DNA of 64,000 nt from Choanephora cucurbitarum. Taxonomy: Eukaryota > Mucoromycota > Mucoromycetes > Mucorales > Choanephoraceae. Made by a program: the position numbers and the translations under genes. The DNA lies in contig JAIWNI010000052.1 in NCBI GenBank assembly GCA_025331435.1, positions 124,001-188,000 of the forward strand. Reading direction: 5' to 3'. This document shows, in pieces, positions 23,651 through 34,765 of the stretch. Numbering within the stretch: the stretch's first letter is position 1; every line of letters begins with the position of its first letter. Below the pieces are notes generated by a model, which saw only the letters and a list, made by a program, of their open reading frames with translations, searched no databases and was not told the DNA's origin.

Positions 23651-24174
23651 TTAGATGAGAAGCTTTTCGATTTGAGTCTTGATGTTCAAAATTTGAGGCT
23701 TCAAGTCAGAAGCTTCGTTAGTGGTGATAGAAGCAGAGATAACAGAGCGAGAGACACCACAAGCACGACCCAAGGCAGTCTTAGAGGGAACGAAGACGTA
23801 GGGGACGTTCTTGTCTTCACACAAAAGAGGAAGGTGGAGAAGGATTTCTAAGGGTTCGGTATCGGCTATAGAGAGAAAATCAGTCAACATATTTTGTTCT
23901 CTAATGCATATCACTTTTTGTCCTTTCTCTCTCTCTCTCCTTATGTGAATACTTACCAGCCATGACAATGAATTCGGAAATACCTCTGTTAAGGGTCTTG
24001 GTAGCTTCGTTGGCACCCTTCTTAAGTTGCTTGTAGTGAGAGGCTTGTTGAACCAAGTCGAGAATAGTGCTGGTCAAAGCAGCGTCAGCAAGAGGGAAAG
24101 CCTTAGGGTTAACAGGAGCAGACTAAAGTGCTGTTAGCAAAGTGTAGACATGCCATTGTTAGGAATCTTACCAT
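23651..24174 (-). CDS. SNU13: snoRNP/spliceosome protein Snu13 (15.5K, L7Ae family)
   Basis: Three exons, 24172..24174, 23957..24122 and 23651..23865; 127 aa, the usual family length. Exon 1 is the ATG alone, followed by GTAAGA. Snu13 binds kink-turns in U4 snRNA and box C/D snoRNAs. Seen are [40 protein letters not shown] with the L7Ae RNA-binding signature, [39 protein letters not shown] and the hydrophobic C-terminus. It works with fibrillarin, which is also encoded in this window (43.5 kb). Confidence 0.96.
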
Positions 24175-24867
24175 TTTCTAGAAGAGTGATAGTAAAACAA
24201 AAAAAAATTTTAAATTGAAGCTTTATGCTCCTACAAAAAGAAAAAAATGTGTGGCTTGGTAAGGTCAACCAAAGTAAAATGAAAGCAAGTCATATAACAA
24301 TGCTTCTGTCTATCTTTAGAACGTAATTCCTCACAATATTACGAAGGAGTACAAGTTTCGGGTATGAATCATTTCATAAGTCCCATTGATTTCCTCTCTC
24401 AGATAAACATCATTCAATCGCAATGAATGTCAACGAAAGCATTTTTGTTGGTGCAGATAATCAATCTAAGGACCTATCTGATAATTCGGTGCATGCATCT
24501 TTGAAAACTGTGCTAAATATAGACTTGTATCGGTATTTATAGATAACTTACATTGAAGAAACTCTCAACAGCAACAGCAGGCAAAGCAAAGCTGTGACAA
24601 AACAAGTGAATGTTCTTCGTGTCTATATGCCCTTACAACTCCTTCTCGCCAGTTTCGTAATCAGTTTGGCTCCAGTAGTATAATAGCTTCAAACGCTTGT
24701 AGTAAGAGCAAACCTCAACAGAAAGCAATGCCAACGTCTTGTTTATGCTTGGAAAGGCGGATGACTTCCTTTTTGGGCTGATAGTGATTGTCTTCTCATT
24801 ATCCTTGCTTTTTTAAAACACAGAAAACCTCCTTCTTGTTTACATCACATAGAATCTATCCTAATCA
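24175..24867. other. Intergenic between divergent SNU13 and CDC4-like genes
   Basis: 693 bases. AT-rich, with a TAATCAGTTTGGCTCC-type stretch near 24660 but no supported gene. Both flanking genes start here, so it must hold two promoters. Confidence 0.5.
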
Positions 24868-26634
24868 ATGCTTAATCAGCAGCAATCAAATGTGCAAGAA
24901 CGTACTCTTGTAAGCCTATCTTTTGAAGCACCTTGTGCTTCTGAAACTACTGAAAACCCTTTATACCAAAACTCGATACCACATTCAACAGACCAAGTAA
25001 ATAAATAAAAAAGAAAATCCCAAGTTGATGCCTCATCCTAATGTTCTCATGTGTAGATTACTCCTAATGTACTAAAAAACATTGAACAGTTACCGCACTT
25101 GGTAAAAGCTTATGAAAATCTACCTTCACATATTCAATCCAGCATATTACTGGACTTGCTTGAACGCTCTAACAAGAGTACACTCCAGTTTGTGAACTCA
25201 CTTATCATGCCTGTACTCAAATGCGACTTTCTTGTCTCACTGCCATATGAACTCAAGCTCCAAGTCATTGGATATTTAGATGTTCGGTCTCTCTGTACAG
25301 CTTCCCGCGTTAGCAAAATATGGCAATTAGTCATTGAAGGCGATAAAAACACTTGGCTTCGTCTACTTCAACAGGATGGATTTGATTTGCCCGATCTATC
25401 ACTTTCTGATCTATCAGCCAAACAACTCAAGATGCATTATCGGCATCAATATATACTCAAAATGAACTGGCGAAAAGGACGATTTAAGCGAATTGAATTT
25501 GAGGGTCATAAAGAACATATTGTGACCTGCCTTCAGTTTGATGATCACAAAATTGTCTCGGGTGCTACTGACGCTATGATCAATATCTATGATACCAAAG
25601 ACCCGACAGCTCCTTACGCTCAACTCCAGGGACATGCAGGTGGAGTATGGGCCTTACAGTACCTCAACAATACGCTGGTGAGTGGATCTATTGATCGTAC
25701 TGTCCGTGTTTGGAACATTCAAAAACGAAAATGCACGCATATCTTTAAGGGACATACCTCTACTGTACGGTGCCTTGAGATTGTAGAGCCCGTCATGGTC
25801 GACGGCCGGTTGCAACCAAGTCAACCTTTGATTGTGACTGGCTCTCGTGATTTTAGCATTCGTGTCTGGACCTTGCCTGATGTAGAGCAAGTGCATGATG
25901 AGCCGTTTATAGGCGAAGGGACCAATCCTTGGTTCAAGTTTTTATTGGTGGGCCATTCAAACCCCGTTCGATCCATAGCAGCTCATGGCAACACATTAGT
26001 CAGTGGTAGCTATGACAACACAGTAGCTATTTGGGATCTGGAGAAGGGACGCATGGTACATCGCATGGAAGGACATACAAGTAATGTTTATTCGGTTGTT
26101 ATTGATCCAATACGCCAGCAGTGCATGAGTGGGAGTATGGATATGGCAGTCTATGTTTGGAATCTGGTGACGGGCGAATGTCTGCATAAATTAGATGGAC
26201 ACAGCAATTTAGTTGGACTGTTGGGCTTAACGCCTCGTCATCTTGTTTCTGCTTCGGCAGATCGTACACTACGTGTTTGGGATGCTAGTACTGGCGTATG
26301 CGAGCATGTGTTAGCCGGAAAGCATGGTCATGAGGGTGCTATCACTTGCTTTAAACACGATGAAGAAAAAGTCATTTCAGGGTCTGAAGGTAGTTTGAAA
26401 ATGTGGGATATTAAAACAGGTCGGTATATGTATGATTTGGTGAGTCGGGTAGAAGGTGTATGGTGGGTAGCATTTGACAAAAGCCGATGTGTGGTATCAA
26501 TTCGCACGTAAGTACATGAGGCACAAGTAATCTATGTCTCTCTCTTTTACTAAATATTGCTTTTTTTTTTGTTAATTAGTCGAGAAGGAACTTCCTTCCA
26601 AATGCTAGATTTTTCAGCATATGAGCCAGAATAA
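24868..26634 (+). CDS. F-box/WD40 substrate receptor of SCF ubiquitin ligase (Cdc4/Fbw7-like)
   Basis: Three exons, 24868..24996, 25057..26507 and 26580..26634; 544 aa. An F-box (about residues 90-135, LPYELKLQVIGYLDVRSL..ASRVSKIWQ) would bind Skp1. It is followed by a linker and WD40 repeats, with recurring GH...V and RVW/IWD ends (SGSIDRTVRVWN, SGSYDNTVAIWDL, SASADRTLRVWDA). Arg residues in several repeats suit a phosphodegron pocket, as in Cdc4, Pop1 and Fbw7. A helical segment before the F-box (about 58-80) may be the dimerisation domain. It likely triggers ubiquitination of phosphorylated cell-cycle or nutrient regulators. The exact orthology (Cdc4 versus Met30) rests on overall order and is moderately certain. 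Confidence 0.9.
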
Positions 26635-26767
26635 AAGGGATTTTCCCCAAAAGAAAAAGAGAGGTTTCCTCTGATATCTTTTTTTTTATTGTTTTTGGTA
26701 TATGTGGTTTTATTTCTTGTTGATTATAATCAAAAAAGGCGATCAGAGAGTTTGAAGTATAGGTTGT

Positions 26768-27177
26768 CTATTGAAATCTACAGCAGACATATTGTTCTTC
26801 GTTGAAGTTGGTCAAGCAAGCAATTGTGGCTACATTGCCCCAGCCATTGCCGTATTGAGCTCTGCAAGGGTCTTGAATGAAAACAGTGTTTCTTGTATAA
26901 CATGTGGGCATGATCTTGCATGGAAAATTAGCTGGAGCATTGTAGTAGCCATCAACTAAAATCAAGCACGAAACGAATTAGTATTAAAAGCAATTGTTAT
27001 CTACATGTTTGACTTACCGGGAAGATTGGTGGGAAGAGCATAGTCACTGACGTATTTACTAACACGTTCGCTTACACGCTCACTAAAGTACTCACTGCTA
27101 TAATCACTGATCACTGAGGCTTGAACATTGAGAACAGCAGTTAAAGCAGTAAGAGCCAAGTATCTTAAGTAAACCAT
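26768..27177 (-). CDS. Small secreted Cys-rich protein, 115 aa, unknown function
   Basis: Two exons, 27018..27177 and 26768..26955. A signal peptide (MVYLRYLALTALTAVLNVQA) is followed by a degenerate four-residue pattern with Ser every fourth position (SEYFSERVSERVSKYVSDYA, about residues 27-46). The C-terminal ~65 residues carry six Cys (NFPCKIMPTCY, QDPCRA, ATIACL, YVCCRF), an even number consistent with three disulfides. The GYYNAPANFP block and NGWGN turn look structured. I do not recognise the family. It could be a wall protein, an effector-like or a signalling protein; no function is claimed. Confidence 0.8.
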
Positions 27178-27515
27178 CTTTTGTTTTCTTCAATTAGCGC
27201 AGTAAAATGGAAGATGAGAAAAGAAAAAGGTAAGAAAATGCAAAGGATCCAAATATTTATACAAGAGCTGCATATTCTTGAAAGGTTATTTATTTAGATC
27301 AATCCTGTTAAATTAGACTACTCAAATTTTTTTGTTAATTCAAACATTCTTGTGTTGCAAACTTCAAATTGACATTTTGACTTTCTGCAGTAACTCCATA
27401 AATATGAGGGAAATATTTCTTTATATGAAGAAAACCTTGTTCTTGTTGGCTCCTTTTTTTGTAGTATGTACTGTTAGATTCAAACCTTTTATTTTGTATT
27501 TTTTTTAGTCGAAAC
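27178..27515. other. Intergenic, no gene seen
   Basis: 338 bases between the Cys-rich protein start and the F-box gene stop, both on the minus strand. A CAAATATTTATAC segment lies about 75 bases upstream of the Cys-rich gene ATG on the plus-strand reading. Nothing else is supported. Confidence 0.45.
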
Positions 27516-29261
27516 TTATATTATTTTATGGTAAACATGGTGTCCGAAATCGGACAGTTGGATAAGTGCAATACTTCTACAATGAATATGAATTGTATGC
27601 GTTGTATCGTTTTGAATGGACGCTTCATATTCTTCTTCGGTTGCTTGAATAGCAGTCTCTTTATCATACTTGAAAAATGATGTCTTTTGAGCAGTAGTGA
27701 GTTTCAAAAACATGTACGAGTGAATTATACGGCTGCTTAAGCGAGTAAACTCAAATGTATCAAAGCTGGTATAAGGCATATGTATATGAAAGAACGAAGC
27801 GGTGGAAATAGGATTGAATGTACAAGGATCAACAATTTCTGAGCAGGATATAGTCGCATGCTTCAAGTTGGGCAGTTGTCTGGATAATTGGTATAGAATC
27901 AAAGGGGAATAGGCACATCGATGAAGAATCAGGGTATCAAGTGGATGATCGCCTTTGAAGTCAGACGCAATTAGTTTGACTTCATTTAGTTTCAGCTTGG
28001 TCAACTGAGGGCATCGCTCCAGGATGTCGCTCAAGTAATGTGGATCTGTTACATGATGCTGTGTCTTGTCTTTGCTAACAAAGCAGATAGGTGAAGTGCT
28101 AACGTTGTATAGCCTGAAATTGGTGACAAAAGAGCCTATTTTATCAAGAATGGTTGCAAGAGGAAGGAGACGGTTTTTGTTTCGGATAGACAAGTTGACC
28201 TCAGGCTTACAGAGAGGATCAGTTTTTTTCTTTTTGCAAGACAAATAAAGCTCGCGAAACCTAGTTTGGTTTGAATGAACATCCACGCTGGCATGGAATT
28301 CAATAGATCTTTTTCCAAGTTTTCTAATCATCATCGCTATCAGATCTACCAAATCCTTTGCCACTAATTGTCCAACATGGAAGCTGTCTAGATGACACAG
28401 GTAGTCTGTAAATCGCTTCATGATCTCCAGATCAAGTAAAGGTAAAGCGGGTGTGTTGGGAAAATCAATACTGATGTGCCTTAGATTCGGAAACTTTTCT
28501 ATGATAAACAGAAATGTCTCATTAGTGCACTGAAACAAATCAGCTTGTAATCGAACAAGTTTTTCTGCTGGTCTCCATCCTAAAGTTGAATTATCCTGAT
28601 GAATGACATGGTGCATATCTGAGAACTGAGGTGAAGATCTGACTGCCAAATCTGTTAATTGCGGTAGAGCGTCTACTGCTTGATTTAACTCTTGCAATGA
28701 CATCTCGGTTGATTTGATTAATGTTAATTTCTTGGCTCGGGCAAATGTATCTAGACTGACAGCAGGATATTGTGAAAAGAAACTGTCACAGAATATGAGG
28801 CTCTCAATTGTATCTTGAGTGACGAGGATAGCTTCATAGTAGAGCATGAGTTGTGGCCTAGACAGAGAGAACTCAATCATCTTGAGGTGCTTCCATTGCC
28901 CTCTTTTTCGCTCTTCAATCAACCGGTGCCAAAAAAGCTCGCTTGCCACTGTCAATTCAAGCTGTTCTATATAAGTACTATGTTCTGTCAACATGTCAAG
29001 TGCGCTTGTTAATTCATGATCGAAACAACAGTTCAGATAGAGTTTTCTCAGGTGATGACCAGGTCGTGTGTCTGACGTTGAAATGGCGTCTATAAAAAAG
29101 GACAGCTGACGTGAACTCTCAATTCGGACGTCCTTGTACAAAGCCTGTTGCGCCATTCTACTCCAGTCAAGACAAACAAGCTGACATTGAACGAGTTCTC
29201 TTCTATCCAGATAGCTAAAAATAGTTTGTAAGATTTCTGAAGGTAAATAAGCCCAAAACAT
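27516..29261 (-). CDS. F-box protein with LRR-like C-terminal region, 581 aa
   Basis: A single long exon. The N-terminal F-box is clear: YLPSEILQTIFSYLDRRELVQCQLVCLDWSRMAQQALYKDV (residues about 5-45) should bind Skp1. The rest has spaced Leu/Ile-rich blocks typical of leucine-rich repeats (LRKLYLNCC, LTKLKLNEVKLIA, LDTLILHRCAYSPLILYQLS, LPNLKHATIS). Such F-box/LRR genes are numerous in Mucoromycota, so the target cannot be inferred. The absence of introns contrasts with most neighbours and may reflect a young duplicate. It is divergent from the next small gene, 254 bases apart. Confidence 0.85.
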   Translation of the reverse strand: MFWAYLPSEILQTIFSYLDRRELVQCQLVCLDWSRMAQQALYKDVRIESSRQLSFFIDAISTSDTRPGHHLRKLYLNCCFDHELTSALDMLTEHSTYIEQLELTVASELFWHRLIEERKRGQWKHLKMIEFSLSRPQLMLYYEAILVTQDTIESLIFCDSFFSQYPAVSLDTFARAKKLTLIKSTEMSLQELNQAVDALPQLTDLAVRSSPQFSDMHHVIHQDNSTLGWRPAEKLVRLQADLFQCTNETFLFIIEKFPNLRHISIDFPNTPALPLLDLEIMKRFTDYLCHLDSFHVGQLVAKDLVDLIAMMIRKLGKRSIEFHASVDVHSNQTRFRELYLSCKKKKTDPLCKPEVNLSIRNKNRLLPLATILDKIGSFVTNFRLYNVSTSPICFVSKDKTQHHVTDPHYLSDILERCPQLTKLKLNEVKLIASDFKGDHPLDTLILHRCAYSPLILYQLSRQLPNLKHATISCSEIVDPCTFNPISTASFFHIHMPYTSFDTFEFTRLSSRIIHSYMFLKLTTAQKTSFFKYDKETAIQATEEEYEASIQNDTTHTIHIHCRSIALIQLSDFGHHVYHKII

Positions 29262-29515
29262 GAATTGTTAAAAAAATGAAAGGAGAGAGGGAAAAAAAGA
29301 GAAAGAGAGATGGAGAAACAGAAATATTTTATAGTTAATAAAATCCATTGTGTCCTAAATAATGATACCAGATCACGAGAGTAATACTTGTTTATCTATT
29401 CCTTGCCAATGCTTAATGCAGATCTATCAGTGTAGTACAAATTATATAAAAAAGAGAAAGAGTTATTTTTCCCTCTCTTTTTCTAGATAGTATTGATCAC
29501 TAAATTACATCATAT

Positions 29516-29830
29516 ATGGATAACTGGAAGAGCGCCATACACATCATTCTAAAGGCCAGTGGCGTCATGTTGTTAAATACAGTGGCAGGTGTTGTATTTT
29601 TGCATGCCATGCGTTCAGAAACAGACTATATGCAAGCCAATGCTTTTTCGGAAAAGAAGAGATATATAGAAACAAAATTACAGCTAAAGTCGGACAGATT
29701 AGAGTTAGAAATGGAGAAACTGAAACATGAACAAGAGTTGTTGCGAGTACAAGAAAACCTACTTGTTGAATCAAAGAAAATAATAGCCTTACTAGAACAG
29801 ATGTTGGTTGCGCAAGAAGCTGAGTCCTAA
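29516..29830 (+). CDS. Small membrane/coiled-coil protein, 104 aa
   Basis: A single exon. One hydrophobic helix near the N-terminus (IILKASGVMLLNTVAGVVFLHAM, about 10-32) is followed by a charged heptad-like coiled coil (LQLKSDRLELEMEKLKHEQELL..ENLLVESKKIIALLEQML). The topology suggests a tail in or on a membrane, for instance a small mitochondrial or ER organiser, but the family is not recognised. A CT-rich tract (29456-29482) precedes the start, as in other genes of the window. Confidence 0.6.
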   Translation: MDNWKSAIHIILKASGVMLLNTVAGVVFLHAMRSETDYMQANAFSEKKRYIETKLQLKSDRLELEMEKLKHEQELLRVQENLLVESKKIIALLEQMLVAQEAES

Positions 29831-29999
29831 GCTCTAATCTTGTAGTAAGCCCAGTGTTGAATGATAGGCTTTTTAAAAAAATGAATGTGAGGAAAAATGT
29901 TGCTATATACAGAATAAAAAAGATTCGTTCAGCATCAATTAAGTATTTTGTGATAAAATTGTGAATTAATGTTACCTTGTGATGTGAAAAAGAAGCCAA

Positions 30000-30620
30000 A
30001 ACTTTAGTCCTTTTGGTTGATTTTTTATCCTTGCTGGTATTGATGTCGGTACAGTGAAGAGCCTTAGCCGAGCATCTGCTTAAGACGCAGAATTGAGCCG
30101 GATCTTTGACAAAAAAATATTGTCAGTAAGAAGCACATCATTGATTTAAATGTGATGTTCTTCAACAAATAGAGAAGTGCTATATGTGATGTTTCCATAG
30201 ACTACAAAAGAAATCAATTCAGCATTTGTTGCTGGCGGATTCATCACCTCTAACTGTAAAATGGAACGAAAGCTCAAAGCTGACTTATAGGCGCAAAGAG
30301 GAGAATGCTAGCGCCTGGTTGAACAAATACATCATCTTGATCAAACAAACTTGCTAGAGTATTGAGAAACGAATCAGTCTCAGTCTTGGCATTATCAAGT
30401 TAAGTTTTGGCAGATATCATCTTCATTAAATAATTGATAGTGTTATCCAAAATGCTAAATCATCTTCAAGAAATGTACATATCATGATAATTCTGGACGT
30501 TTTTCTTGCCTTCAAGGCCATCATATCTGATGTATCCTGAGTCAAAAGTAAGCACGTTTAAGCGAAGAAAGGTATTGCATTTTCTGACTTAGTTCGACCT
30601 CTCATGCTTCCTTAAAAAAC
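30000..30620 (-). pseudogene. Possible decayed coding region
   Basis: Minus-strand translation gives long protein-like stretches broken by stops and a frame change. Examples are NAKTETDSFLNTLASLFDQ followed by DDVFVQPGASILLFAP, then in another frame YKSALSFRSILQLEVMNPP and ATNAELISFVVYGN, and towards 30000 ADARLRLFTVPTSIP. No start codon, splice pattern or family assembles them. It could be a dead gene or transposon remnant, or chance. It lies in the 1.2 kb otherwise empty region between the small membrane protein and the ING gene. Confidence 0.22.
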
Positions 30621-31059
30621 GAAGAAGGCTCAAAAACAAACTCTTTTCCTTTTTGTTGTTCTTGTCGCTTTTCTTTTCTTCTTTACTTCGGGCAGCAGGT
30701 ATCCAGAAGTCCATCTATGTCATAACTACCCTCATAAGTCAGTTAACTACTTTGCTTATGTTCAAGTCAGTATGTTTCATATGCAAAACTCATATTCACA
30801 TCCCTTGAGTACCAAATGCTCAAAATAAGCAATTAAACAAAGTCAATCACTAAAAGAAAGAATGGTATTGTCCTATAAGCTGCATCTTTATTCCCCAAAT
30901 TCGTTTTTTAAAACCCCCCTTCATTTAACACTGTGTTCATTAGAATTCCACAGGCAGAATTTTTTTTCTCTCTCACTCTCTCCTTTTTTTTTCTGTATAA
31001 AATATTATAACTCTTCCTCTCTCTCTCTCTTTTTCTCTCTTCATCACTGAATAACTATA

Positions 31060-32048
31060 ATGAGTGCTTCTGTCGCTGACATTTTTGAGGAATATGTAGA
31101 GAGTAAAGTGAAAATAGTTTGACCATGGCCTATTCTAATCTTAATTTTTTTAAAAAAAAAGGTCTACAAAATCTACCTTCAGAGATTGACCAGAACATGC
31201 ATGAGTTAAGAAGTATGGATGAAGAATTCCAACGTACGTCGTCATCAAAGCCATTCAGTCTATCTATATACTCATCTCCTCCTTTTTCTATTATCAGGCT
31301 TCAGAGAGATCTATACAAAACGTCGTCGAGCGTACGCAAAGCTTTACCGAGTGACACCCAGCACAACTACCAATACGAATCTACCGGCTGCTCGTCAACA
31401 ACTTGAAAAGGACTATAGACTTGCTATTCAGAAACAGGACCAAAAGATAGATCTCACGAAACGCATGTACGATCTCGTCAGTCGACATATCGAACGCATC
31501 GATTCACAGATGGCCAAGTCAGAGCTAGGTGATGTTGATTGGATGGGAGGTGCAGTGAGTCGAAAGGCATCTGTCATGGCAGCAACTGACGACATGAGTT
31601 GGAAGTTGGAACGCAAAAGACCTACACCTCATGATGGTGTGGTCAAGAAAAGGTATGCACTTTTAACCAGACAGCCTTTTTTTTTCTTTTCTGAGATACT
31701 CAACCCAATTGTAGTAGAACACTTCATTCCTCAAGACCTAATCCAGCATTGGAACATAATGGAGTTTTACCAGAACTAGAGATTGATCCAAATGAGCCAA
31801 AATATTGTTATTGTAATCAAGTGTCATTTGGTGATATGGTTGCTTGTGATGGCGAAAATGTAAGCTTATATCGATCTTGATTCTATTCTTCTTGGCTCAC
31901 TTGTCTTTATTAGTGTGAAAAAGAATGGTTTCATTATGCTTGTGTGGGTCTGACTGAACCACCTATTGGTAAATGGTATTGTGAGGATTGTTCCACTGAA
32001 GAAGGTTTTCGAAAGAAATTCAAGCGTTTTACAGAGGATGTACTATAA
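31060..32048 (+). CDS. ING-family PHD-finger protein (Yng2/Pho23-like)
   Basis: Five exons, 31060..31102, 31162..31233, 31298..31652, 31715..31859 and 31914..32048; 249 aa. The N-terminal ING helical domain ([23 protein letters not shown], then [18 protein letters not shown]) mediates complex assembly. The C-terminal PHD finger has the C4HC3 ligands ([34 protein letters not shown]), which in this family read H3K4 methylation. A basic linker separates them. Likely part of a histone acetyltransferase or deacetylase complex; which one is not decidable. TATAAAA (near 30998) and a long CT tract precede the ATG. Confidence 0.92.
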
Positions 32049-32214
32049 AAGATTATCCCTGTATATGTGCGTAGTGTATCTGTGTATATTATCAATCAAA
32101 TCATACCCTCTTTTTTTTTGTACAAAAACTATCATTAAAACTATCTCTCTTTCTTTTTGTCTTTATGAAAACTGTCTATTTTCATTTTTTGTATTAATCT
32201 ATATAAAAGAGAAT

Positions 32215-33956
32215 CTAAGTATCTTTCTTTTTGTTGTCTTGTCCTTCGTCTTCATGACAAATCTTGTCTTTAAGCTTATCAAAGGCATTCTTGAAGAATC
32301 CACTATCCTTTGATTTGTCTTGTTGTTCGCTATCACTAGGTGACATTTTAGGTGAAGGTGGAGGTGTATCAGGTGTTTGTTGTTGACGAGGCACTTCTTC
32401 CTTGGGTCTATAATCTTCATCTACGAGAGCAGCATATTGCTCAATGATCTCCTTTTGTTTACCTCTTAATGAACGAGGGAACTCAACCTTCAAGGTCACA
32501 ATCTGATCACCTCTTTGTGAACTGCGCAATCGCTGTATACCACGTCCTCTCAAGGCAATATTGTCACCTGGTTGAGCACCAGAGGGAATCTTGACATCCA
32601 CATCACCATCAACAGTGGGAATACGAATACGTCCACCCAACATGGCCTTATAGAATGGAACCTTGGCCTCCACAAGAATATCTGAATCTTGTCGACGGAA
32701 TATCTTTGAAGGTTGAATGTTGAATGTCACAAACAAGTCACCATGACGGCCACCACCTCCACGAAGAGGTGCATCTCCCTCTCCTGTCAAACGAATACGT
32801 GATCCTTGATCTACACCTGGAGGAACACTGACCTTGACTGTCTTGAGTTGCTGATGAACACCTGCACTCTTACAGGTAGGACATTCACAACCAGCAGGAA
32901 TAGAGGAACCTGCACCTCCACAGGCTTGACAAGCAGCCTGCATATGAAAGCCACCCATCATGATGGTCTGAACACCACTGCCATGACAGACAGAACATGT
33001 GGATTTCTGTTTGCCTGCACGTAAACCACTTCCCTCACATGTCTCACAGTTGGTCCATTGTTTGATCTGAATGAATTTAGTAATACCCTTGACTGCTTCC
33101 ATAAAAGAGAGTGTCAAAGGTACTTCGACATCATTGCCACGGGAGGGTGGTGCAGCTCCTCCAGTAAATGGGTTGCCACCACCACGAGCACCAAATCCAC
33201 CACCAAAGAATTGACTGAAAATATCGTTGGGATCGAAGCCACCGGGAAATCCTCCACCTGCATGGAATCCACCACCACCATAAGGATTACCACCCATACC
33301 TCCATCAAAGCCATGTCCAAATTGATCATATTGCTTTCGCTTATCGTCATCGGATAGGATCTCGTAAGCTTCTTGGATTTGAACAAACTTCTCTCTAGCA
33401 TCTTTATCCTTATTTGTGTCTGGATGGTACTTTTTGGCCAACTAATCAACAATCTAAATAGTTAGTCAATAGAACAATAAAAGAAAAAGTCTTTCTTTTG
33501 TGTTTTACACCATAATAAGCTTTTTTGATTTCGCTGGATGATGCTGACTTCTTTACGCCCAATACTTCATAAGGGTCTTTTTTACTAGACATGTTGGGTG
33601 CTACATAAAAAGGAAATAAGATGGAGTCTATGATTACATCTATTTGTTTTTCTAACCTGTAGCGTGAATAGATCTCTGTTGTATAAGAAAAGATCAGAAA
33701 AAACAATGCCGTCTATCAATCTTGCTTTCTTACCTTTTGATCATTGTATTTCTTGCTTGCTGTACATCCTAAAGAGACATGTCCATCTAGAGAAAAGCTG
33801 ATAAACTTATGCTATTCATTTCATAGTCGCTTTCTTGTCTTTACCTCTTCTGACTGTGCTAATAAAGCGCTTAGCAACAGGGCTTTGATGTTGTGCTTTA
33901 ATTGCTTGTGAAAGCGCAGCAAAAACTGTTCTTGTAAACCGAGTCTGTGTTGACAT
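32215..33956 (-). CDS. MDJ1: Mitochondrial type I J protein (Mdj1-like)
   Basis: Five exons, 33845..33956, 33734..33786, 33657..33675, 33509..33600 and 32215..33441; 500 aa. It serves mitochondrial Hsp70 in matrix protein folding. The J domain ([24 protein letters not shown]), a Gly/Phe region, four CxxCxGxG-type zinc motifs ([32 protein letters not shown]) and the C-terminal client domains are present. The leader is basic and Ser/Thr-rich and ends in RSIHATAPNM, resembling a processing site. Exon 3 is a 19-base microexon carrying that site. Exon 2 has a second in-frame acceptor giving a start at 33768. The leader exons are less certain than the body. A Ser/Pro/Gln- and Lys-rich tail extends beyond the usual end. 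Confidence 0.9.
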
Positions 33957-34765
33957 ATCAAAGTGCAAAAAAAAAGAAAGAGAAAGAAATGGAAAGAAAA
34001 AAAATGTCAAGGGGACTTCCAAAAAGTCCTGCAAGTCGGGCAAATATTCTACCCTTTCATTGTGACTGTATACAGACCATCTGTTTCCAGGTTTGATAGA
34101 CTTTCTGTGTAAAATTTTCGGATTGAATTCACCCGGAAGTATGGAAAGGAAGGTAACGTTTCGCTTCATGTAAGGCAAAATGAATACAGAAGCAGGTATC
34201 TCGGAACACCAACGCATCTTCATAAGAAAGAATGAAAGTGAGACCATTGAAACAGATGCCTATGTAGAACTCTGACATTGAATTTATCTACAAAGGTGCA
34301 TGAATATTGCAATTCATGAACAATGGCTTCAATATAGGTTGTAGAGTTCTAAATAATACTATAAAACAGCTAGTGAATGATTGTTTTGGTAGGTGATGAT
34401 AGCTAGCGACACTTTCCAGTTAAATAGCCTAAGGTAAGATCAACCAAGCGGTGAATGTATATGATGCTTAGATAGGCTATATCAATTCAGAGTGAGATAG
34501 AGCAATTTATCTTTACTGATAAAATACCATTCTTGAGCTAAAGACAAGTAAACTGTGTTCACTAGTATATCAATGCTTGTTCCTGTTGTATTTAGGTAAG
34601 AAAAGAGAGAGAGGAAGTCATGTCTAATTTGGTTTTTCTATTGACTTTAAGCCTATTAGCTTCCTTGAGTTGATTTTTTTTTTGGAGAGTTCAAAGCCCG
34701 TTTTTTTTTGTTGCTTTTTTTCTTTTTTCTGGTTTTTTTTTGTCTTTTTCTTTGTTAAGAAAACA
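33957..34765. other. Intergenic between divergent MDJ1 and nucleoplasmin-like genes
   Basis: 809 AT-rich bases with two promoters. Short minus-strand frames here lack coding character. T-rich runs precede the plus-strand start at 34766. No RNA gene seen. Confidence 0.5.

Noticed and set aside
33816..34247. Extending Mdj1 upstream to the ATG at 34247
   Set aside because: The added residues (CSEIPASVFILPYMKRN...) do not look like a presequence. The ATG at 33956 gives a basic Ser/Thr-rich leader.
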